Below the pieces are notes generated by a model. The model saw nothing but the letters and a program-made list of their open reading frames with translations. It searched no databases and had not been told where the DNA came from. Position numbers and translations under genes: made by a program. A stretch of 64,000 bases of DNA from Anaeramoeba flamelloides (Eukaryota; Metamonada; Anaeramoebidae): contig JANTQA010000047.1 in the NCBI GenBank assembly GCA_027625915.1, positions 2,542,001 to 2,606,000 of the forward strand, read 5' to 3'. Position 1 is the stretch's first letter, and the number at the start of each line of letters is the position of its first letter. Positions 56,297-64,000 of the stretch are shown here, one piece after another.

Positions 56297-59200
56297 ATGG
56301 GTTTGTTTTTTTGATTTGGTTTCACTTTTAAAAATCCCTCAGCCAACCTTTTCTCTTTTAATTAACAAAGTTAATAAAATTGTTTTCTTTTTTTTTTCCA
56401 AAAAACTCTTTTCTGCATTAATTTTACCAAAATAAAAGGCAATCGAAATAACGATCTAAAGAAAAAAAGAGAACGAGATCGAAAGATAAACCAACAAATA
56501 GAAAGCGATCGAAAAGTGTATGAAAGAGAAGCAAAACTTCTTGTTTTGGGTAAGCAAATCTTTTATATCTTTTATTGTTTCAAACAGCATGAAAAAAACA
56601 AAAAAAAAAACAAATCTTAAATCACGAACCAAACAATTAATTCTGGAACAAACATTCGAAAATAATAAACCAAAACTGAACTTGTTTAAAAAAAAGAATT
56701 TAGAAAAGAAATTCGTTCTTCTTTCTGAAAAACAACAAGCTTATATTATATTATTTTTTTTTATTCACCTTTATTTTTTTTTTTTTTTTTTAATGAACAA
56801 ATTTTCCCCAAACAACTTTAAAAATTTAAAAATTAACAGGTACAGGAGACTCTGGAAAGTCTACGTTTATTAAACAAACACAACTACTATTTAGAGATGG
56901 CTTTAGCGAAGACGAGAAAAGAACATTTAAAAAAGCCATCAGAATAAATTTAATTCGACATACCAAACTATTGATAAAGGCATGTAGAACGCTAGAAATT
57001 GAATTAAGTTCTCAAAATGAAGTATATTTTGATCTCAATTTAATATATCTTTTTCTTTTCTTTTCTCTTCTTTTTTGTTTTTTTGTTAAATATTCTAAAA
57101 GTACTCATAATCCCTGAAAATCAACAAAAACTCTCATAAACATTCTTTCAAAAAAATCAAATTCAAAAATGATTCTAATAGGAAATTGCAGATCTTTTCC
57201 TTGAAGTCAAACCTGACTCTAATGGTAATTTATCCAAAAAAATTGTAAACGATATCAAAATATTATGGGACGATACTGCTTTTAAGGAGTCTTTTGAGAA
57301 AAGATCACAATTTCAAATCCCCGACACTGCTTATCAGTAAGTCTTTAATCCTAATTTACCCTTTTTATTTCTTCAAAATTAATTTACTTGGTTTCAACAA
57401 AGCTAATTCAACCAACAAATTATTGGATTTCCTCGCACGAAACAAAATTTTCTGATTTTTATAAATTTCAATTAGTTTCAATCTTTTTTACAAGATCGAT
57501 TTCCCAAAAAACAGCTAACCATTCCAGAGAAAAATTGTCAAATGGAAAAAATTTGATTAAATCGATTTGAATTGTAAAATGATAATAAAACATCGATTTT
57601 ACGATTATTTTTCTTCTTATTTTTATTTTACTGATCAATAAAGATATCCGAATACGAAATTCCCCAAACTGGTACTAATACCTATTGTTAAAATCTCAAA
57701 GCCATTTCCACATGAACAAGAGAATCAGAGTTACAATAATTCCAAAAAATTCAATTTTACAAATGTTTTCGATTAAACAATAAATCCCAAATTTTAATTT
57801 GGAAAAATTGAACAAGCTTAAATTATAGTTTTATTTGTGATTTTGAATTCTAATTTAATTCTAATAACCAGTCCAATTTTTGGTGTTTGGTATTTGATTT
57901 TGAAATGAGCAAAAAAATAAGACAAATATTTGTGAAAGAGAACTTGTTTTACCATTTTACAATTAAAACATTTTTCAATGAAAAATCATTAATCAAATTT
58001 TTTCCATTTGACAATTTTTTGCCAGAATGGTAATAAAAATTACAGAAATAACACAAAACACAGCTTTTTTTGTAAAAAAATCCAAAAATTACAATTAATG
58101 TGAAATTTACATTTAAGGGAATAGTCTTATGCTTTGTATTTCTTTCCAAAAAAGTTCAACATTCAAGATCAATAAAAAAATAGATTGTTATTATAGATGA
58201 GTACTATTGATTTTCTAGGTTAACAGTGAATTTTCGATAAAAAAAAAAAAATGTTGAATTTGTGAGTTTTTTCTTTCTCAAAACCCATCTCCTATTTTTT
58301 CATATTTTTACATTAATTCTTTGAAAATGAAGTTAAGGAACTTACTGTTATTTATGAAATTTGGAATGAGTGAGTAGGGTTTTGAGAATTTTAAATCTTT
58401 TAATCAATTTTGTCCTCCATGTTTAAAGCATGAACAAAAGGAAATTAAGAGAAAATATTGACCATTTTTTATGGGTGTGTCCTTCCAATGAAAAAAATCG
58501 ATTAATTTTTCGAAATAAATAAAAAGAAATAAATCTTAAAGGGGGAATTAAAGTATTTAAATTGGTATGGGTGTACCGACATTTTTTATTGTTTGCTTTT
58601 GTGGTCTTGACCATTGGCCACAAATTCTCCGAAAATTGGAAGGATAAATGGAAAAAAATGGTTGGTCTGGGGTTACTTTCTTTAAATACTTTAATTTGTC
58701 CTTTAATGAATTAATTTTAAACCAAAAAAGTTTGAAATTATTTTCATTAATTAATAATTGTGGAATCTATGATTTTACGCTTAAATTTCAGAAAAGGATG
58801 AATTAAAGCTAAGGGCAACTAGAGTGTAATTTATACTTGCTAAATAATAAAAATTTTAAATTTTTTTCGATTTTTTTATTTTTATTTTCGTATTTTGATT
58901 TTTTTATTTTATAAAATAATCTAAAGTAATTCCAAATCGTGATTTTAGGGAAAAATTTTATTAATTAAAGGATAGAAAACGAATATTGTAAATAAGAAAA
59001 TTACAAAAAAAAAAAAAATTTCTCAACAAATTTGTCTTTGATCTTGAAAAATAAAGAAAAACAAAACAGTATTTGATAATAACATTACAAAATCGTAACA
59101 ATATCAATGAAACATTATTATAATCTAGAATTGTTATAATCCCATATATTTCAATGATGATCTGTATAAAAGTGTGATAATCAACAAAATCGAGATAAAA

Positions 59201-61849
59201 AAAAAAGTATTTTATTTAATAAAAAATATTTTGTTTTTTTCATTTTGTTATTTTTTATTTATAACAATATTAAAATTGTGAATGACTTAACTAGATCAAA
59301 TAATAAACAACATTTTCAGAAAAAGATGTTTTAATCTAGCATATATGACCTTCTGAATAGAGGCAATTGCCCTTAAAAGGTACTTTCTCAAGATGGAAGA
59401 AAAATACAATACCTCATTTGTGATTATCAGTTAAAAAACCTTTCGATTCAATATAAAGAAATTTCTAAAAAAAAGCTAAGAGAAAAAGAAGATAAGCTAT
59501 CCAAATAATCATTTAAATATGTTTTTTTTTTTTTTTTTGTTATTCAGAAAGCTTTAAAATCTGAACCATCTCCTTTAAGCTTGAATGGATCTAAGTAAAT
59601 ATTTTAACTCAATATAACCAAAAATAGGAGGCATGAAGTTTTTTATGTTCCCAATGAATTTTTATTTTTAGTAATATCGAATGCTATCAACAGGTTGAAA
59701 AATGATAATTGTCCTCAAAAGAGTCTATAGTTGATGTAAATGATCAGAGCGATTTGTAAGTCAAATCAAGATCAAAGAAAAGCTATCTTTTTATTTGATC
59801 ATTGATTTAATTTGTTTTATTTTTTTATTCTTGTTTTAAAAAACTCACTTTCTTTTTTACCAAGGTAAATTTATGAACAAAAATTTTTAGTACAAATTTC
59901 AAAGAATTAAAAATTGAAACCTCTGGATTTTCAAGAAAATTGAAAAAATTAATTAGATTCACAAGGACTAATAATGTTTGTAATTTCTCGATAATCATTC
60001 AAAAAAAACTTATTTTTTTCCTTATTCTTTATTACTATTATTAAACTTTACAATGATAGTTATTTTGATAATATTGATGAAGTTGCAAAAGAAGATTATA
60101 CCCCCTCTAATGTTGATATATTAAATTGTAGAATTGCTACTTCTGGTGTAAAAGTGATTGAATTCCCATTAAGTGGCATTCCAACCAAGTAAGTTTACAA
60201 CATCATTTTTATTTTTAATAATTTTCTAATTTTTCTTTTTCTTTTTTTCAACTATTAAAAAATTTTGAACTTTTTTATTTTTAAGGTGGACGGGTGAATG
60301 GATTCTTACAAATAGATTCATTATTTTTTTTTAGACATTTAGTTTTGATTTTAAAAAGAAATAGATTTTCTCATCACAAACGAAAGTTACAGAAAAACTA
60401 CTTTAGATTTTTTTAAAAAAAACATTGTTTTGATTAGAAAATCAATAGATTTTTTAAACAAAAACAAGAATTAAAAAAAAAAAAAATTAGTTTTTCCTAA
60501 ATTTATAAGATTTGAGAAAAATATTTGATTTTTTTCTATTCTTTTGAATTCTGGAAATACCACTGTTAGGTTTTCTTGAGTTTTCTGTTTATTTGCAAAA
60601 TCAATAGATTCACGTTAGGTTTTTTTTAATTTTTGAAATAAACCAAAAATTTATTAAAATTTTCTGTTTATTTCAAAAAGCAAAAAAAATTAGAACACTT
60701 CACAAATAAGATAGAAACCCTCAAAAAAACCTAGAACACTTAACAGATAAATAGAAAACCTCAAGAAAATTGCCTTTAGGTTTTTTTCAATTTGAGAAAA
60801 GAAAAAATTCATTTAATTTTAGGTTTATTTCTTAAATTTAAAAAAACCGCCGTTAGCTTTTCCAGGATTCAAAAGAATTGAGAAAAATCTGAGATTTTAC
60901 TCTATTCTTTTAAATTCTGGAAAGGCCAGGCACTTGGCGGCACTCTATGTTACCTGAAGACACTCTTGAGAACTTTTCTAATTTCTAAATTTTGATTTAG
61001 AAATTTCAATAAACAATCATAATTTTCTTTTTCATTGAAATTTTCTTGTTATTATTGAAGAAATGTAAATTACACTCTCGGTGTCCTTTTACTTAAATTC
61101 CTTATCAGAGATTTAAACGCAAAATCAAAGAATTCGTGGTTATCCAAGGAAAGGACCTACATAAATTATTTTTATAGTTCAAAAGCAAAAATAAAAAATT
61201 GACAAAAAAAAAAAACTAAATAAAAAATTTAAAAAGAGAGTTTGTAAGAAGCAATTGGTAAAAAAAATCAAAAAAAAACAATGCTATCCTTAATTCAGGA
61301 CTTCCAGAATCACAGCCACAATACCTTTGGCTAATTTAGTTTAGATTGATAGTTGATCATGAATTTTCATTTGTGGAATCGTTGTTTAATTATTATAATT
61401 TCTTTTTTCTTTTTGATCTCTTTTTGCTTTAATCCTTCGTTTTTTTTACCTTTATTTTTTAATTTTCTATTTTCAAGTTACCTGTACTATCATTTTTCAA
61501 TTATACCAGTATTAGCTAGTGACCACTTAGTCTTTTTAACTTGTAACTCTTCTTCCTTAAAATAAAAAGAAAATGTGACCCAGGGAAAAAATGAAAAGAA
61601 ACTAATTTTCTGATTTTTTTTTTGCTTTCTCATTAGTAACATCAAATATAATCAGAAAATTCTTTATCATCTAAAAAACAATTCATTTAATTTCAACTAT
61701 TTATTGATAAATGAAAAATCAAAATCTAATATATTTCCTTTTTGATTTATACAATAACTATCTAAAATAGGATTATTGATGTTGGTGGTCAAAGGTCAGA
61801 ACGTAGAAAATGGATCCATCAATTTGAAGATACAACATTAGTCATTTAT
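56297..61849 (+). CDS. Heterotrimeric G-protein alpha subunit (first 220 residues; continues past right edge)
   Basis: Visible coding exons: 56297-56300, 56439-56549, 56840-57021, 57182-57336, 60060-60188 and 61771-61849, all in phase. Exon 1 contributes only ATGG; joining gives [17 protein letters not shown], a classical G-alpha N-terminus with Gly2 available for myristoylation. Motifs: P-loop GTGDSGKST at about residues 39-47; the helical domain ([20 protein letters not shown]); switch I CRIATSGV with the GTPase Arg and the Mg-binding Thr; and switch [14 protein letters not shown] with the catalytic Gln. The protein binds and hydrolyses GTP and couples membrane receptors to effectors. The NKxD and TCAT boxes and the receptor-binding tail are absent before 64000, so at least one more exon lies beyond an intron of more than 2.1 kb. 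Introns are 138, 290, 160, 2,723 and 1,582 nt, the long ones filled with repeats. The donor GTTTGTT of intron 1 is also used by thioredoxin intron 1. Confidence 0.93.
57520..58030. repeat. Inverted repeat in G-alpha intron 4
   Basis: Bases about 57515-57580 and the complement of 57955-58030 share CCATTC, AAAATTGTCAAATGGAAAAA and ATTTGATTAA. The arms are about 65 bases and the spacer about 380 bases. No target duplication is visible. It may be a small foldback element. Confidence 0.7.
58390..58720 (+). mobile_element. 3' end of a LINE ORF (zinc-knuckle region), decayed
   Basis: Bases about 58412-58458 read [16 protein letters not shown]. After a one-base shift they continue as [19 protein letters not shown]. 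This is the C-P-x-C ... H-x-L-W-x-C-P ... R pattern found after the reverse transcriptase in many LINE proteins. Downstream residues ([20 protein letters not shown]) continue the same C-terminal region. The RT domain is not present nearby. It sits in the 2.7-kb G-alpha intron in sense orientation. Confidence 0.65.
60540..60985. repeat. Hairpin-module repeat (family H), copy 3
   Basis: Lies in G-alpha intron 5. Same modules as 38335-38765 in a different order: TTCTTTTGAATTCTGGAAA; then GTTAGGTTTTCTTGAGTTTT; then the AAATCAATAGATT palindrome; then a long imperfect palindrome with AATAAACCAAAAATTTATTA at its centre. These are followed by CTTCACAAATAAGATAGAAA, a TTTGAG...CTTAAA hairpin and a CCAGGATTCAAAAGAATTGA hairpin. 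It ends with TCTAATTTCTAAATTTTGAT, shared with copy 4. Confidence 0.8.
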
Positions 61850-63039
61850 GTAATTTTTTTTTTTTTTCTTTTTTTATTATTTTTCTATTTTAAATTTATT
61901 TGAAAAAAGAGAATGACTAAATTTTTACAACTAATTTTACAAATAAGTGTATGATTGTTTTGATGTTTATAAAAATATTGCAAACAAAATAATTGTTATA
62001 GCATTTATAATCTCAAATAAAGAATTTCTCCTCGCTTCTTGGTTATTATTATTCTAAGCTCATTTTCAAAACTTGCCATAAAATTTATAGTATCATGGTT
62101 TATCTAAGTTGAAATAAAATTTATAATATATTTAAAATTAAGTATTATTACTTTTTTTTTGTTTTTAACAATAAACCCTTTTTCAAAAAAATGTACACAT
62201 CAATTTTGTAATTGAGAGCATTTCTTTATTAATATTTCAATGTATGAGTAATTAGATTAAACATATATTTCGGGTATTTATTCAAATTATTATCTTCTGT
62301 TCTCTGAAAAATCTTCATGTAATAAATAATAGTCTAGATTAAAAAACGATATATGCTTTTTTTTTTTTTTTTTTTTTTTGAAAGAAAGTTTAATAATTTT
62401 CTTTTTTTTTCAAAGAAAAATTTAAAAAGTAATCTTTTTTAAAAAATTGTTTACTCTGTTAAAAATTTTTTATTTATTTGATTAATTTATAACAAATAAT
62501 TCTTATAAATCCAGAGGTTTCAATTTTTAATTCTTTGAAATTTGTACTTGGATTTATCATTTTTTTTTTGTTTTTTTTTTGTTTTTTTGGTGTAATTATA
62601 ACAAAGATAGTGATAAATGTTAATGAATTTTCCTTTATAAAAAATAAAGAAAAGAAAGAGATATTTAGGTTGTTATTTTATTTTATTTTTTTTTAAGAAA
62701 AAAATAACTTTTAAGGGGTTAGCTTTCTCTCTAATAGAATTGTCTAAAATCAAGGTCTATCGATTTAAGGGAAATAATATTAGTATTTTATTGTTAAAAT
62801 TACACTCAAAAACTTATTTGTAAAATAATAAAAAGTATGGTCTTAAAAATTAAAAAAAGATAACTAATTAGTAAAACTAAAAGAATTTCAAAAAATATTA
62901 TTTTAAAGATTTATTTAAGATATGAATAACCAATCCGAAATCACCTCGTTTTAAAACGATCTGTTTTTTTTTATTTTTATTTTTTTTTTTTTTATTTCTT
63001 GGGGGGGGTCAAATTCCTCTTGCTTCCGTTATTTTTCAT

Positions 63040-63345
63040 TTAATTTAAAAGAATTGAGTAAAACCAAAGATTTTACTCTATTATTTTGAATTCTAGAAAA
63101 GAGTCGTTCGGTTTTCTTGAGTTTTCTGTTTATTTGGAAAATCAATAGATTTTCGTTAGGTTTTTTTTACTTTTTTAAATAAACCAAAAATTTATTAAAA
63201 TTTTCTGTTTATTTAAAAAAGTAAAAAAAAACCTAGAACACTATAGAAATAAAATAGAAAACCTCAAAAAAACCTAGAACACTTCACAAATAAAACAGAA
63301 AACCTCAAGAAAACCTAAGCACTCTACGACACTTCCCTAATTTCT
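63040..63345. repeat. Hairpin-module repeat (family H), copy 4
   Basis: Lies in the intron after G-alpha exon 6. Contains AAAAGAATTGAGTAAA paired with TTTACTCTATTATTTT, then CTTGAGTTTTCTGTTTATTT, GAAAATCAATAGATTTTC, and a palindrome of about 75 bp around AAATAAACCAAAAATTTATT. AGAACACTTCACAAATAAAA and CTAATTTCTAAATTTTTGTT follow. It is preceded by a G8 run at 63001-63008. Confidence 0.8.
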
Positions 63346-63504
63346 AAATTTTTGTTTATAAATTTTAATAAAGAATCATGATTTTCGTTATCATTTACTA
63401 ATGATAAGATAAACAATGTGCCTTTCTTTTGAATAATTTCCAAGATATTATTCTCATTGTTTTTGTCAATTTTAATTAATTCTTTAATCCAAATTTTCGA
63501 TTTT

Positions 63505-64000
63505 CTTTAAAAACTCCAATTCAAAATTTTTAACATACCAAAATTCAATTTTTGAAAAAAAAATCTTATTGAATAAATTCTTTAAGAAATACCAAATTAG
63601 AACCATTCACTAATTTAAATGTTAACAATTGTTTATAAATAACAATACCCACAAAACAAAAAACAAATAATTATCAATACAAACAAATAAATACCATGTT
63701 AAAAAGTTTGGAGAGAGGATTTATTGTTAAGGGTTAAATGTTTTAAAAAAATCAATTCATCTGCTAAAGAGAGGATTTTGAAGTGACTAAATTTGTATCT
63801 TCTAATTCAAAGAGTGCCTATAAAATCATTTGAAGTATTTTTAACTCAATTTAGTTTTCTAAGGTGAAAGATTTGGAGAGAGCAAAAAAAAAAAAAAATA
63901 CATTGGTAAATTTGTGTAAATTTCTATTACAATTATTGATCGATCAAATGGTTAGATACCATCAACGTATTTTCTTTGGGTTATTTTATTTTGAACAACT
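63505..64000 (+). repeat. Dispersed repeat family C, copy 3 (cut by window edge)
   Basis: Starts TCCAATTCAAAATTTTTAAC like 33030. It shares AATCTTATT-AATAAATT, ATGTTAACAAT, AATACCCACAAAACAAAAAA and ATTGATCGATCAAATGGTTA with that copy. An insertion of about 120 bases (63710-63880) separates the two halves. Confidence 0.75.

Noticed and set aside
1-64000. CRISPR arrays, rRNA or tRNA clusters, operons
   Set aside because: No regularly spaced direct repeats with unique spacers, no rRNA-like conserved blocks and no tRNA signature were found. Gene layout and introns are eukaryotic.
61850-64000. Search for the last G-alpha exons (NKxD, TCAT) within the window
   Set aside because: No such motif in any plus-strand frame; the region holds a hairpin element, repeat C and A/T tracts, so the gene must continue beyond the edge.

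Overview
The window reads as nuclear DNA of a very AT-rich, intron-bearing protist. The evidence is spliceosomal GT-AG introns, standard stop codons (every complete gene ends in TAA), long Lys/Asn/Glu low-complexity runs inside proteins, homopolymer and microsatellite tracts, and many decayed dispersed repeats. The NuoE-like subunit has a mitochondrial-type presequence and a eukaryotic-type C-terminal tail. Together with the low-complexity style this suggests an anaerobic or microaerophilic amoeboid protist with hydrogenosome-like organelles, for example an Anaeramoeba-like metamonad. That placement is inference; an amoebozoan is not excluded from sequence alone.

Layout. 1-2.1 kb: LINE reverse-transcriptase remnant, then repeats. 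2.3-2.9 kb: a small four-helix membrane protein, apparently frameshifted. 3.2-5.1 kb: repeats, including a near-perfect 105-bp-arm palindrome. 5.75-11.34 kb (+): autophagy lipid-transfer protein ATG2, two exons. 11.4-16.2 kb: microsatellites and repeats. 16.2-18.1 kb (-): POT/PTR2 peptide transporter. 21.1-24.0 kb (-): a WD40-BAR-SH3 fusion protein, two exons. 24-28.3 kb: repeats and a Tc1/mariner-type MITE. 28.4-39.2 kb (-): a five-exon USP7 orthologue in which all three catalytic residues are replaced, with a 4.36-kb repeat-filled intron. 39.2-43.2 kb: intergenic. 43.2-44.1 kb (+): NuoE/NDUFV2. 44.5-48.5 kb: foldback element, repeats and a LINE-like remnant. 49.0-49.7 kb (+): thioredoxin with an 18-nt microexon that carries the active site. 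50-56 kb: repeats and a second MITE. 56.3-61.8 kb and beyond the right edge (+): heterotrimeric G-protein alpha subunit, six exons visible.

The genes are not an operon; they are independent eukaryotic genes for autophagy, peptide uptake, membrane curvature or signalling, ubiquitin-related regulation, organellar redox metabolism and G-protein signalling. Reconstructing 14 complete introns, each checked by reading-frame phase and protein homology, was the main gain over single-ORF reading. The most unusual items are the catalytically dead USP7, the WD40-BAR-SH3 architecture, the thioredoxin microexon, the four-base first coding exon of the G-alpha gene, and a family of modular hairpin-rich elements found largely inside introns. 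Repeat-family boundaries were judged by eye and are good to roughly 20-50 bases.
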